The notes below the pieces were generated by a model. That model was not told the origin of the DNA. It ran no database searches and was given only the letters and a program-made list of their open reading frames with translations. A program made the position numbers and the translations under genes. DNA of 64,000 nt, from positions 1 to 64,000 of the forward strand of contig CANTFL010000591.1 in the NCBI GenBank assembly GCA_947650285.1, read 5' to 3'. Below, in pieces: positions 1 to 11,079 of the stretch. Numbering within the stretch: position 1 is the stretch's first letter; each line of letters begins with the position of its first letter. This stretch comes from Hyaloperonospora brassicae. Lineage: Eukaryota > Oomycota > Peronosporomycetes > Peronosporales > Peronosporaceae.

Positions 1-2433
1 CCCCGTTACACCATCAGCCGAAAGTGCACATTCTGGGTCTGCCGCGGGAACGATGTGTACGGAACAGAACCCCACCTGCTTCTGCTCGCGCGAGGGAAAA
101 TTGTCGCGTAGGGAGTGCTTGGACAAGAGGCGAGTACAGACACTGGCTCGAGTCGTAGCGTAAAGTTTGCAAAAATTGCAGCTACAACGTGATCAGCTGT
201 CGCAGAAGGGTCGATATTTCTTGCGTACGGACGACAGGCTTGTACTTGGTGGTGTCAAGTACGTCCATCATACTGTTAATGAACGACTGAATGTGCCAGG
301 AAGTACGATCCGGATATTCAGGATCTACGACGTGGGTGCTTTGAGGGCCTGACAGCGAGGGAAGCAAAGGTCAAAGACCGGCCAACCCAAGATGAGCCTA
401 TCTTTCAAAGATCTCAGTGCAACGCTGCCAATTGCAGCAGAAGTCACTTTTTAATTTGGGCTCTTCGAGTAACAACGGACCGAGACGAAGACCTCCTAAG
501 AGCCAGTTATCTGGCCCCCTTACCTTGGACAGGAAGTCTCCCTTAGTGGGGCCAAGGTTAAAAGGGGGAGGCCTTTTCTCCGCTGCGCGTGCTACGGGAG
601 GCACCGCAGCGTGCGACCCGAGAGGGAAGCAGTCCCCCGGTATTCCGCGGTGTGGGGCATATCGACGGGTGTCGAACCCCTGCACCAAATGCACAAGCGC
701 GTTCCTGCTATACTCCGTCCGCCTTCTTCAGTCGCCGACCCGTTCGCCTAGCGCGAATCCCGGTCCCACGAGGAGAACTTGCCTAGAACGTGATTCTGAT
801 CGGACCCGTCCAGGTGCACCAGCGGCCTATCGGGGGTGATCGGTTTGGTACCCGGCGTTTTTATGCGATTTTTCTTGCCCTGTCTGCCCCCAGGACTGGA
901 TACCCGTTTCCGCGTGCCCTTTGCAGAGTGCCACCCGTGAAGCCCGACGTCTCGAGCAAGCAGAATGGGGAAGCGAGGAGAAGAACGACAGATTATGGTA
1001 GAAAATTAGGGAGAAATCCATACAGACATCTTAGCGCAGTCATAACGACCCGATAGAGAGTCTGATCCTCCCAAAAAATGCAGCAGAAGATGCAGAGGCG
1101 TCTACAAAGGCGCCCGATGGAATCGGCGACCGCAAGCGCTGCCAACCGGTCTTGAGGGGCCGCGGCTGAAGCGACGTCGCACGTCGGGAGAATGCCACCA
1201 TACTCGGCGGCAGACCTTGATGTGGCCGCAAAAGCGACCGTCCAAACTGGATGTCGCGACCGCAAAAGCGATGGCAGTGGCGCGAAAAACGCCTCCAGCT
1301 GAATGACCTTGCCCTGCATGGCTGCTTGCGCAACCTATGAGGAGAGCGCGTCCGCCGAAGCGGCAACGTGCAACGTGGGGAAACCTCCACGCTTGGTAGC
1401 TGCCCATATGAACGCTGGAGTGGCCTCTCGATCTTACGTTTACGTATGCTGAAGCAGGGACGCGTGGCACGGGGACGCCGTCGATCGCAAAGAAACCTTC
1501 CCCTTCAAGGCCGTCTGCGCGACACCTAGGACTTGGACTGTGCGATCGCCGCAGCCACGACACGTGGCGCGGTCAAACAGTTCTCCAGAAACAATCGTCT
1601 GGGCTGGGTGTCACAAGGAGGACCCTGGATTCTTAGCGTAGAGGCGGTTCACTACAGCTGGTTTTTGTCTCCAGCCGTTGTCCACCGCCTCGAATATTGA
1701 TTTAACGACTAGAAAGGCGGCGCACTGTCACGTCGACTCGAACGGTGTGGCGATCGTCATTTGCATAAAACGTACGTGTTAGGGGCTGAATCATCGGCGT
1801 TGCAGGTCCTCGGTGCGGTAGTATTGACTTATGTTTTCATCTAGCTACGAAGCAATCCGTGTTGCTTTTCCGATTATTGTTCAGTTGTAGCACAACTGCT
1901 CAGTCCAGTTGCGTCAGATGATTCTAGCTTGTGACCACGAAGATCTGTCCAAATTGGGCAACGATAGACGCATATGTGTTGTTGTGTTGAGTCCGAGTAA
2001 CTAACGATGAGCACAGAAGATCACGACTTATAATCACTGTGTATGCAATGTAAAGGCAGCACACACCAGCTTGATATACTTCAAGCTAGCATAGCCAGCT
2101 GATTGCGGCACACAGATCCTAGAACCTTGTTGAAGGTGCAACGTTTGGATTCGTGCGATGGTCCAGGCTTCCCGGTATTGTACAAGCCGTACGACCTATC
2201 CTATCGCTGCGCTGGATCATCGCTGCGGATGCGGCTCTTTTATATCGAAGATTTTCAATTGACGAGGGCTATATCGTGCCGTTGCGCTCGTAGTCAACCG
2301 GATACAACTGAACAGTGGATTTATGTTGATGCGGTGGGTTTATCGTCTTTACTGTATAGCCGGTATGCATGTCGTTCGTTCGTCTCGAATGCTCGTGCGG
2401 CATCCTTGACTTGTAGGTGCTCACTCAATTCAG
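1..2433. other. Gene-poor stretch, no gene recognised
   Basis: Several overlapping short open frames occur on both strands, the longest about 150 codons, but none has a recognisable family motif and they overlap each other. The part at 400-1000 is GC-richer than its surroundings and could be decayed transposon sequence. I see no RNA gene here. The right end holds the presumed promoter of the small secreted protein. Confidence 0.5.
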
Positions 2434-2441
2434 TCATTCTT
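2434..2441 (+). promoter_or_regulatory. Candidate oomycete initiator element
   Basis: TCATTCTT matches the oomycete Inr consensus YTCANTYY. It lies about 50 bp upstream of the ATG of the six-cysteine secreted protein, a typical distance for short oomycete 5' UTRs. This is a consensus match only; the motif is short and will also occur by chance. Confidence 0.4.
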
Positions 2442-2490
2442 CATCTCGTCAAGTCCAGCTCATTGCAGATTACCTCCGTCTTCGCCCAAG

Positions 2491-2691
2491 ATGAACACCA
2501 AAATTGCGCTTTTGACCGTTATCGCTACCGTCATGGCTAGCTCAGCCCTCAGCCAGCGTGGAGACCAGCCTCGCGCTGCCTGTTTTCAAGGTTGTAAGAA
2601 TGAAATCCATACCCAGTGCGGGTGTCTCGGTAAAAAAGGCGACGAATGGGACGCTTGCGTCGGTAAACATTGCCCTAGCACATACCAGTGA
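2491..2691 (+). CDS. Small six-cysteine secreted protein (PcF/SCR-like effector candidate)
   Basis: This 66-residue protein starts with a clear signal peptide (residues 1 to about 22, Lys then a hydrophobic core ending in Ala-Leu-Ser-Gln). The mature peptide of about 44 residues has six cysteines with spacing C-x3-C-x7-C-x1-C-x10-C-x4-C, enough for three disulfides. Length and architecture fit the small cysteine-rich apoplastic proteins of oomycetes that include the PcF family; assignment to PcF is inference from size, secretion signal and cysteine number. The first ATG follows a plausible Inr by about 50 bp. It is intronless and the only intact-looking gene in the repeat-rich left third, as is common for oomycete effectors. 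It may act at the host-pathogen interface; no function is shown by the sequence. Confidence 0.7.
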   Translation: MNTKIALLTVIATVMASSALSQRGDQPRAACFQGCKNEIHTQCGCLGKKGDEWDACVGKHCPSTYQ

Positions 2692-3481
2692 TGTGGGTAC
2701 AGCTAGATCAAGGTACTCGCAATTGGTGGGCGAAGAATGGCGCGAGCGATTCTGCGGACCTCATACAAGTGCACCAGCCGGGGGGTGGACGTAGCATATA
2801 GCGTTGACTGCGTTAAATACCAACAAGTTGTCGTTCTGCTTGATCTTGTGTAAACTTATCATTTTTGCGTTCGTGTACCGCGGCAATAACAGCACTAGCA
2901 TCTCGTATATTGCAAGAGAACATCTATTGTGCAAAAGAACATCTCCTATTGTGCAAAAGATCACCTTATATTTGCAAAAGAACGTCGTTGCGACAGAGGA
3001 AACTGTGCTGCAGATCACACCTTCTATGGCCACAGCAAAAGTCTTGTTTAGCTCGGCCAGATATACCAAGTATAAGTACGTAGCCGTAGAGTTGCGTTTT
3101 GCGGGGTCGTGATTGTGTCGTACTGCGTGGCTGTACCAGTTGAAATTCTTTGCACTGTAATGGGAGATGTAAATATTGATGAAGGCGCTTGAAAGTAGTA
3201 GCCAGCGTCTGACAGTCATCAAACCTTGTCTGCATTTTGAACATCGATCATCATACAAGTCGATAACACGAGGGAAAAGAGGGTTAGCAGTACGAAGCAA
3301 AAAGATTACAAAAAAAGATTATGCACTACAGAGGTACAACATATGATCGAATGTGCACACGCGAAAGATGACTTACACATTTCTAATGGTATCGAGAGGG
3401 GTGCAAAAGTGCTGTAAAACTTAGTTAAAACACCAATCCTGGCAGTTCGCTGCATCGATCCGAAAATTTATTTATACGCCA
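2692..3481. other. Intergenic, AT-rich, no gene recognised
   Basis: Between the small secreted protein and the truncated TPR gene. It contains overlapping frames of about 70-180 codons on both strands with no family resemblance. Near 2910-2990 a short unit containing gcaaaagaacat is repeated imperfectly. Nothing here is called as a gene. Confidence 0.4.
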
Positions 3482-4423
3482 TTGCCTTTGCCACAGGGCG
3501 CCCATAACCTCAGAAAGCGAGCATCGATGTTAAGTGTGGTCACAGAATTGGACAATGCAGAGCGAGCGCTCTGGGCTTTTCGACAGAGTGCAGCGCTTGC
3601 TCCAGCAGCGAATCCCGCCAAGCACTTCTACCTGTCGCAGCTCGTCACGGGCGAGGAGGCTGAGCAGTATATGCTGCAAGGAATCACGTGCTTGCAGCAA
3701 GAACTGCAGCAACAGGTGGACTCGAGCGCGCCCGAGGCGCTGATTGTCAAGAAACAGATCTGCGATGCCTTTTGCTCGCTGGGTGAGCTCTACATGACGG
3801 ACTTGTGCGACCACGAGGAGGCTGAACGTCGCTGTGAGTCGTACTTCCAGCAAGACATGACGTTTGACGTGGGGCTGCCAGAGCCGACGCAGGCACTGGC
3901 CAACTTGCGACTGGTGCAGCAGAACAAAGAGGCTGCGGAGGAGCTACTGGAGGAGACCTATCGGCGTCTGACTGAGCACTGTACCGAGGAGAGTTTGCCG
4001 TCGCTCGAGTTCCGCACGGCCACGGGTAAGATGCTGATTGAGGTCGAGCGGTATGAACAGGCGTGCGACGTGCTGGAAGGAGTGATGCAGGAAGACGACG
4101 AGAACGCCGAGCTCTGGTTCCTCGTGGCGACGTGCTATCGTGCGATGGACGACTTGCCAAACGCTCTCGAGTTCTTTGAAAAGTGCCGCCGGATGCTGAC
4201 AAAAATGAAGAAAGAGCTGCGACACGACTTCTACCTGGACGATCAGCTCGAGAGTGTGGTCGAAAGCATTGACAAACTGAAGATTCTGATTGCAGACCGA
4301 CCGCTGGAGATCGCTATAGGGGGGATAAACCTGAAGAGCTGCCTTGGTATCCATCGCAATGCTCGCTGCAAGGTCAGCCATACTATTATATTCTCGGATA
4401 TGGGGTGCCCATCTGGCAATTGA
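3482..4423 (+). pseudogene. ACL4: Truncated ACL4-like TPR chaperone gene
   Basis: Homology runs from about 3515 to 4312. It includes TPR-type helices and the motif around Leu-Gly-Glu-Leu-Tyr-Met-Thr-Asp-Leu-Cys followed by a Glu-rich Arg-Cys-Glu segment, typical of the ACL4 family, the chaperones that escort ribosomal protein Rpl4/uL4. Family members begin with further TPR repeats, which are missing: the frame enters the homology in mid-repeat (residues 16-30). At the 3' end homology stops near Ala-Asp-Arg-Pro-Leu-Glu, and the last roughly 40 residues are antisense read-through of the LINE RNase H region. The copy therefore lacks both ends. The remaining frame is open and codon use looks normal, so the truncation may be recent. 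A complete copy presumably lies elsewhere in the genome. A transcribed fragment cannot be excluded. Confidence 0.7.
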
Positions 4424-5761
4424 GACACTATCAGCAAGAGCTCGCGCTTTTCGGTACAAGGCGGCGAGCTGCGGCTTGAGAGGCGAGCGATTACCCCGGA
4501 GTTGGTTGATTACCAGAACACTTTCCCCGATGACATGCAATGGTAGAAATTTGCTGTGTTTTGTCTGCTGTAGTCCATGAATAAGACCGGTATATGCGGC
4601 AGAAATGCTTGTCGTCGTCTTTGCTTCAAGAGAAATACCAGCCATCCAGACAAAGGTCGTGGCATGGGTCTGTGGTTGAACACGTACAATAACGGAGCCT
4701 GAGCCTCCTGGGCCAGGTTTTCCCCGTGAGCAATCGTCGAAGAATAGCAAAAACAGGTCCATTGCAGAGGTCGGTGGAGCAGGTGGCAGCAGGAATGGAG
4801 GCTCAATGTGGTGCAAAAGCTTATCAGCCAATGCTGAGCGCCTCTCGCCAGCACGTATTCCCATTTACCACCCCCAGGTTAGTAGGGGGAATTGCGCAAC
4901 ATGAGAGAACTCTACTCAACCTGGATTGGGCTACCGCATGATGGCTCACCTCTGACATTGTAGGATCGCTGATCCGATTTTGCCGTTCCAACCATGTTGT
5001 GTGAAATGTAATCGACACTATGAAGCGACAGAGTTCGGTTGAAGCATCATGGCAGACGTCACGAGCTTCCGGTGTCCTGTCGCGCACCTCTAGTAAAGCT
5101 TGAGCGATATCCCGCGCATGTTCCGGAGTATGTGAGGGTTTTAGTGAGATAAAATCGAACGGTGACTCAGCCTCCCAGACACGACCCAGTCTACCCCAGA
5201 CCGCGCCAATGCACCGCCAGTGTCGCTTGGCGACGGGGCACTCCCAGAAAACATGGACAACAGGAGCTTAGGCCGTTGAAGAGCATTTGGGGGATGGACA
5301 CGACAGGTTGTTCGCAGACAGGTTCCAGAGTGGAAACCGACTACACTTGATTCGGTACAGCGTTTGCGATACGTACGGAGATGTGGCACGGATGCGGCGT
5401 AGATCGCGCCAAGGCACCATTTCGAGACTGAGTGCTACAAGTGCGTGTACCCGGCTTTGTGATCGTTGGTCTCGCTTGGTAATTCCTGCTGTGTAGCGTA
5501 AACGTGATGCATTTTTCTTTAGAGCCTGAGAATGGGGTGGCCAGCGACACGTGCCTGTCTATATCTGGGTGATTCGTGTCATCGTTGGGTGTACAGCAAA
5601 TCGTACAGGCGTGACATGTGCGTGAGAAGTAACCGGGTCACAGGCCGCCATCGTATTTACCGGAGTAATCGATTGAGATAAGCCCTTGATGTAGATCGTA
5701 AGTTGCCTGTCACTTTCGTCCAGAACCCATGTAATATGTTGGGGTGGCCTCTCCAGATACG
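4325..5761 (-). pseudogene. LINE ORF2 C-terminal part: zf-RVT-like region and RNase H
   Basis: Minus-strand reading from 5761 downwards gives a zf-RVT-like stretch with Cys-Pro-Val-Ala-Lys-Arg-His-Trp near 5240, followed by segments such as Trp-Leu-Glu-Arg-Gln-Asn-Arg-Ile-Ser-Asp-Pro near 5000. From about 4760 an RNase H fold begins: Phe-Phe-Asp-Asp-Cys-Ser-Arg-Gly-Lys-Pro-Gly-Pro-Gly-Gly-Ser-Gly, with a later Asn-Ser-Met-Ala-Asp segment that carries the final Asp. RNase H degrades RNA in the RNA:DNA hybrid during target-primed reverse transcription. Several stops and frameshifts break the frame (for example near 5640), so it is non-functional. Confidence 0.7.
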
Positions 5762-5766
5762 GTGTA
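5762..5766. repeat. Target-site duplication, left copy
   Basis: GTGTA directly precedes the left LTR. An identical GTGTA follows the right LTR at 11075-11079. Five base pairs is the usual duplication length for Ty3/gypsy integrases. Confidence 0.9.
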
Positions 5767-6022
5767 TGTGGTGCCTGGGATGTAATGCCTTGACGGAGAA
5801 TACAAATGTGATTGCATCAGGTCCTTAGTTCACACGCAAGCTGCTACTCTAAGCCTTCTGGATTCCATGCATAATTCTTTTTCGATTTCAACTGGGACAA
5901 AACTCGATGGATTGCACAACGTGCTCCAATACGGTCGGTCCGCAACCATTCTGGAGCGGGATTGCACACCGTGCGCGTAAACGACGTCTAATATCATTCT
6001 GGAACGAATGCCTTGCGCTACA
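5767..6022 (-). repeat. 3' LTR of Ty3/gypsy element (256 bp)
   Basis: Begins TGTGGTGCCTGGG and ends GCGCTACA on the plus strand. It is collinear with the right LTR at roughly 90% identity by eye, but lacks one internal unit of about 43 bp that the right LTR has. Confidence 0.9.
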
Positions 6023-6030
6023 TCCTCCCC
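6023..6030 (-). other. Polypurine tract of the Ty3/gypsy element
   Basis: On the minus strand GGGGAGGA directly abuts the 3' LTR. This is the expected position and composition of a PPT that primes plus-strand synthesis. Confidence 0.7.
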
Positions 6031-6108
6031 GAGCGGAGTTCGCGTTGGCGCATTAGGAAGTCTTGCACTAAATCGCGCCAATGTGTAACGTGTCTGATGT
6101 TTTTTTTC

Positions 6109-7697
6109 TTATTCCCAGGTACACTCATGCATCGGAAGTCCATGCCACCGGACGAGCCACTCCTGTTGTCTACTAGTTATACGATTTTTGACAAGCGCTT
6201 CCACAATGTGCAGCTCGTCACCGGTAGCTTCATCAAGTATCACTGGTACTGCTTTCGGCACTGAACGACTGCTAAACCGCGCAGGGTTTGGCACAAAGTG
6301 GCGTGACAAGTCGATGGTGAAGCTTGGGTGCAGCTTGATGAGTGCTCGGTGGAGAGTAAGCTTGGCCACATCCTGGTTAATCATTTTCTCAATCTTGAAC
6401 GGCCTGATCTTCTTCGCAACTAGCTTTGAATTTGTTGCATCTTGTCCGTTTGTTGTGATGGCGTAGATTGAGATGTGTAGCGTCAAGCAGAACCATGTCC
6501 CCAGCATTAAGCACAACACTGCTGCGCTTCCTGACGCGATACTCTTTTTGTTTCGTTTGAGCATTCTCCAAGTTCTTACGTTTCAAATCCGATGATTCTT
6601 TGTCTTCTGTCTGCAAATTTCTTGGCGTACTCGGATATACCGATCTTCGTCACTGCCTTACTCGAATCGCCTGTTATAGCGTTGTTGCCTTTTCGCTCCG
6701 TGTCAATTTCAAATGGTGAGAGCTGGGCAGACTTGCTTACCAGTGTAGCGTGCGCAAACTCGATAGTACTGAGATGCTCTGACCAGTCACTTCCACGGTA
6801 CGACACCATGCATCGTAGAGCATCTTCCAAAATTAAATTTCGACGCTCTGTTTGACCGTCCGCTTGTGCGCAGTGCGATGTCGTCATTGAAAGCTTAGTA
6901 CCCATGACCGCCATGAGAGATCTTCAAAAGTTGGACGTAAATGTCGGGTCGCGATCACTTATAATGACCTTTGGTGGACCGTGATAGCGGACTACAACAT
7001 CAAAGAAAAGTTTAGCAACTTGTGGCGCGTCGACTTTGGTGTGCGTGGTAGCATATCTTGGACGTTTCGACGGTTTTTCAACTACAGTCATGATCGCGTC
7101 ACACCCGCTTGACACTGGCAGTCCTGTAATAAAATCCATCGACGTAACTTCACAACATTCTTCTGTTATTGGCATGAGCTTTCCATTTTTCTTCAGTATG
7201 CTCGTCTTCCATCGCACACGTGTACCACAGCTTGATACATAATCGCGTACATCTTGTACCAAATTTGGCCAAAAGTACCATTGCGTCATCTTTAACTGAG
7301 TGCGACGTATTCCTGGATGTGCCGCTGCGTTCCCATCGTGATGTTCTCGAAGGATACCGGTGATCAACCGGTTGTCCGCTGGAACGTAGAGTCGATCGAC
7401 AGCATGCTTTGCCTTCAGATAAAGAAACTCATTCTTCAAGATGTAATTCTCATGAGCGTTGTTTAGAGCACTCTTGAATTTCCGATCATGCGCGTAGCCG
7501 ACCTTGAACGAGTTCTTCATCGCAGGGGAGAGGTGCAAACTTGATACCACGAACTCGGTGTGCTGAGCTTGATCCTGCACTTGTACTTGTTGAATCTGAT
7601 TTACACCAACGTGGTGTAGTACCCCCCCCCCCCCAAGGTCATGCACATCGAGCAGAAATTCTTGATCTAGACTCGAGAGAGAGCACAGAGCTGTCAA
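6109..7697 (-). pseudogene. Ty3/gypsy integrase and chromodomain region
   Basis: The N-terminal zinc-binding part lies near 7360-7190, with His-His and one Cys retained, but the second Cys of the final CxxC is Arg (Ser-Cys-Gly-Thr-Arg-Val-Arg). The catalytic core keeps the three acidic residues: Asp in Met-Asp-Phe-Ile-Thr-Gly-Leu-Pro, Asp in Ser-Asp-Arg-Asp-Pro-Thr-Phe, and Glu in Gly-Gln-Thr-Glu-Arg-Arg-Asn. A stop lies between the second Asp and the Glu (about 6920). At the C-terminus (about 6230-6109) a chromodomain reads Glu-Trp-Leu-Val-Arg-Trp-His-Gly-Leu, the class mark of chromoviruses that target heterochromatin. Several breaks make it non-functional. Confidence 0.85.
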
Positions 7698-9124
7698 CTG
7701 GAGACCGTGCGAAGCAGAGACGTATTGCTAACAACGCACTGCGGCCCACAGTCATAAATACGAGACATTGAAGCTAATAAAGGGTCTGCGAGAGGAGTGA
7801 CCCCGTTTGGCCGTGACAACGCATCGGCGACCACGTTGGAGATGCCGTTGACATGGTGCAACGTAAAGTCGAATCGTGAAAAAAATGTCAACATTTGAGC
7901 CTATTTTGGTGTAACCATGGGATGATGAACCATCCAGCGGCACGCGGTACTGCCCGTAAACACATCGAATGAACATCCATGAAGGTAGTGGCAACATTTG
8001 AAAAGAGCTGTCTTGATCGCTTCTAGTTCTTGTTCTTGGGCAGGCCACGCTTGCTCCTGAACCCCAAACTTCTTTGAGTAAAACGCGATGGGGTGCTCTT
8101 CGCCATATTTGATCAGGGACAGTACGCCACCCATGCATCGCCCGGACGCATCTGGGGTGACAGTAAACGGTATCGCGAAGCTCGGTAGCTGTAGCACAGG
8201 TGCTTGTTGTAGGGAGACCTCTAAGTCTCGAAATGCTTTGTCTTGATCGGGCGACCACTCCGACCGCACTTCCTATCTAACGAGCTTCTCAAGAGGTAGT
8301 GCAATTTGTGCAAAATCACAGGTAAACCGTCGATAGTATCCAGCTAATCCGACAAAGCTCATCAGTTCTTTCCGCGTGCTTGGTGCCTTCATCTGCTCAA
8401 TAGCTGTTGTCTTCCGCTGATTCACACTCAAGCCATTCTTAAAGACTGTATGGTCTAAAATCGCGACACTTTACTTGCCAAAAGAGCACTTACCCCGATG
8501 TGCGTAGAGCTTCTATTGGCGCAGTACCTTAAACACTTCGCACAGATGCCGAATGCGATCTGGGTTCGACTTGGAAAAGACGCAAATGTCGTCAAGGTAG
8601 ACAACCACGAAGTCAAATTTATCAAAGAAGACCCGCATAAGTTGGGACCAGACACCTGGCATTCCTACCAAGCCCATAAGCGCAACGCACCATTAGTATG
8701 TCTCCTTGTGATTCCGAAAAGCCGTGAACTGACGGATGGGTTCATTTAAAAGCATCTGACGATATCCTTGAGCCAAGTCGATCACATTGTATACAGTACA
8801 GCCTGTCATTTGATCAAAAAGCTCCTCAATGAAAGGCAGAGGAATTTTTGGAATCTTGGTCTGACTGTTCACGTATCGATAATCGATGACCCAGCGAATA
8901 GGTTGCGAGCAATTTCCCGATCGAAGCCACTCACCCCGGGTGGGAGCTTGTCTAGTAACATGGTTCTTTTTTGGTATACTAAAGACGTTGGAAACCCACA
9001 GTGAGTTTGAGGCTTCTACCCAGCCTTTCTTAAGATTCTCTATAACGAATGAACCGAGCGCTTCTTGCCCCGTCTTGGGAAAACGAAAGGGGGCTCGAGA
9101 GCTGGGAATGACATATGTTTTCAT
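7694..9124 (-). pseudogene. Ty3/gypsy reverse transcriptase and RNase H region
   Basis: Fingers and palm motifs are recognisable: a Trp-Val-Ile-Asp-Tyr-Arg segment with Pro-Leu-Pro-Phe-Ile-Glu-Glu-Leu-Phe near 8890-8810, then the catalytic box Tyr-Leu-Asp-Asp, still intact around 8586-8600. RNase H follows, with Thr-Val-Thr-Pro-Asp-Ala-Ser-Gly near 8160. Frameshifts and stops occur near 8690, 8455, 8270 and 7900, so no single polyprotein can be made from this copy. Confidence 0.85.
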
Positions 9125-9534
9125 CTCAACTTCGAACTGCCCAGCACGTGTCGGCGGGAGACCATCAGAAAGATTTTCTGGATAACATCGCTATATTACA
9201 AAATAAGATCACAAACCCATGCAGAGATGATGTCGCTTGTGGTATCAGGGGATACTTTTACCATGTAAATCTCGGCGTATTCGTTTCTTCGCACATACAA
9301 TGGTCGCGGAGGTTTGCTTCATAGAGGGCTTTAATTATACTGATCTGGCTGGGCCAACCCGTTATCGTTCATTCCGTAGGAGTTAGCGTGAGCCTTTTGG
9401 TGTAGAATTTTTCCGGAGATCCAGTCCACCTGCGGGGCGTGATTTCGAACTCACGGAAGCCCAAAAATGACGTCCTGATCAGCATCTAAGGGGCTCTCCG
9501 TAAAAACCATGTGAGCATATTCTATGTCACTCAT

Positions 9535-9998
9535 TCAAACAGTCGCTTCGACTGTCGGCAACTCGGCTGGCGAAGTTAGAGAATCATTAAACTGCTTCAG
9601 CTGTCCCCGATGTTTACTGGTGACTCGTGACGCAAGGCCTGGTTGAATCATGTTTGTGGAAGCTCCACAATCCAATCGAATTTTCACTTGCATACCATCA
9701 ATCATACCGCGTTTACGCAGCAAAGTTGGCTGTTGATCGACTACGTGCACTTCAACAGCGTTGACAGTGGATTGATCGAACACGATCCCACTTTCATCTT
9801 CTTCTTTGTCTCTTGCACACTATCGATAATGCTGGTTCTCCAATTTGGTCTCGATGAGCTCCGGTTTTGTGGCCTCGTCGTACATTCTGCGAGTCGATGT
9901 CCTGGCTGTTTACAATCTAAAGCACAACTTGCGCTGGAAGCATTCTTCCTTAGACACCACTTGTACAATATCAAATTACACAGGCTATAATCGGGCAT
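9535..9998 (-). pseudogene. Ty3/gypsy gag zinc knuckle and aspartic protease remnants
   Basis: Near 9930 the minus strand encodes a CCHC-like knuckle (Cys-Ala-Leu-Asp-Cys-Lys-Gln-Pro-Gly-His-Arg-Leu-Ala-Glu-Cys), the nucleic-acid-binding end of gag. Just downstream (9783-9535) is a retropepsin-like segment with Leu-Asp-Cys-Gly-Ala-Ser-Thr-Asn-Met, where intact proteases have Asp-Ser/Thr-Gly; here Cys replaces the usual Ser/Thr. The two lie in different frames. Gag sequence up to the 5' LTR (about 10000-10750) is too decayed to read. Confidence 0.75.
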
Positions 9999-10755
9999 CT
10001 TCGAAGCGCGAAAGCGGCCTTATTTCTTGTCCACGGAACGGCTGCGCAATTCTGGCGGTCCCAACGCCAAAATGCGATCGCTCGAAGTCATAAGCCACAT
10101 TGATCGCTTAACTCAACGATGGGCATCGTCTATACTTGACTCCGGCTCGAGTTTGGTGCTTTAATCCCTGAGTGATAATGAAAATGAAGTCGAAATCACT
10201 CAAATTTCGGACCTGAATCATCAGCTGTCGAAAGCGATTATCGAAATCGCCTAGGTCCCGGCATTAGGCCTGATCCAGGTTTCGGTGCTGGTCACGGAGA
10301 CGTATCTGAAGGTCTGCTGGTACGAACTCTTGCTCCAGATGAAAAAAAGAGCTCATCCACAGTCGTGATTCTGCTTCTCGACCAAACAAATCATTCCGCT
10401 GCGGTGCCTATGAGCATACTTCCAATGGTTGGAATGATTGTAGCTGCCATCGTCGCGCACTTCCAATTGACACGCCTCACTGTAACGTACTGCTGTACTT
10501 GCTCTTTAAAAGCGCAAACGATTCTTGTACTTGCCCTTCATACCGGGGAGCCTTCACTGCGTCAAAACGTAAGTTTTTAAGTGTTGTAGCCTCATTCATC
10601 TTTCTCATCATTTATTGTTGCTGCGACATCATCGCCAACATGATTTGCATGAGCTCAGCATTTGACGGCCCGCTCATGGCGTCCATCAACTTTGCATAGC
10701 TTCTCGCAGTCAGATCGGGGTCGGGTCAAGTTCAGGGTCTGCATGTGGGTCTTCA

Positions 10756-10773
10756 CACCAACAAGTGCTACCA
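10756..10773 (-). other. Primer-binding site of the Ty3/gypsy element
   Basis: Two bases inside the 5' LTR, the minus strand reads TGGTAGCACTTGTTGGTG. The first eight bases match the complement of the 3' end of eukaryotic initiator Met-tRNA (TGGTAGCA), a common primer for gypsy elements; the rest diverges. The primer identity is therefore tentative. Confidence 0.5.
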
Positions 10774-10775
10774 GA

Positions 10776-11074
10776 TGTGGTGCCTGGGATGTAATGCCTT
10801 GACGGAGAATACAAAAGTGATTGCATTAGGTCCTTAGTTCACGCGCAAGCTGCCACTCTTAGCCTTCTGGATTCCATGCATGATTCTTTTTCGATTTCAA
10901 CTGGGACTAAACTTGATAGACTGCACAACGTGCTCTTATACGGTCGGTCCGCAACCATTCTGGAGCGGGATTGCACAATGTGCGCGTATACGAAGTCAAC
11001 CACAATCATTCTGGACCGGGACTGCACACTGTGCGCGTAAATGACTCATTCTGGAACGAGCGCCTTGCGCTACA
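10776..11074 (-). repeat. 5' LTR of Ty3/gypsy element (299 bp)
   Basis: Has the same TGTGGTGCC...GCGCTACA ends as the left LTR. It carries two tandem copies of a unit of about 43 bp (beginning CATTCTGGAGCGGGATTGCA and CATTCTGGACCGGGACTGCA); the other LTR has one. This accounts for the length difference. Confidence 0.9.
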
Positions 11075-11079
11075 GTGTA
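11075..11079. repeat. Target-site duplication, right copy
   Basis: GTGTA follows the right LTR and matches 5762-5766 exactly. Confidence 0.9.

Larger units (their letters stand above)
5767..11074 (-). mobile_element. Nested Ty3/gypsy chromovirus LTR retrotransposon
   Basis: The 5.3 kb element lies on the minus strand. LTRs at 5767-6022 and 10776-11074 share TG...CA ends and are flanked by a perfect 5-bp duplication. Internal order from the 5' LTR is zinc-knuckle gag fragment, aspartic protease, reverse transcriptase, RNase H, integrase and chromodomain, which is diagnostic of chromodomain-bearing Ty3/gypsy elements. Structure is complete but the coding frame is broken into at least seven pieces, and a 13-14 nt C tract sits at 7621-7634. 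The element inserted into the second ORF of the LINE, so it is younger than that LINE. Confidence 0.93.
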
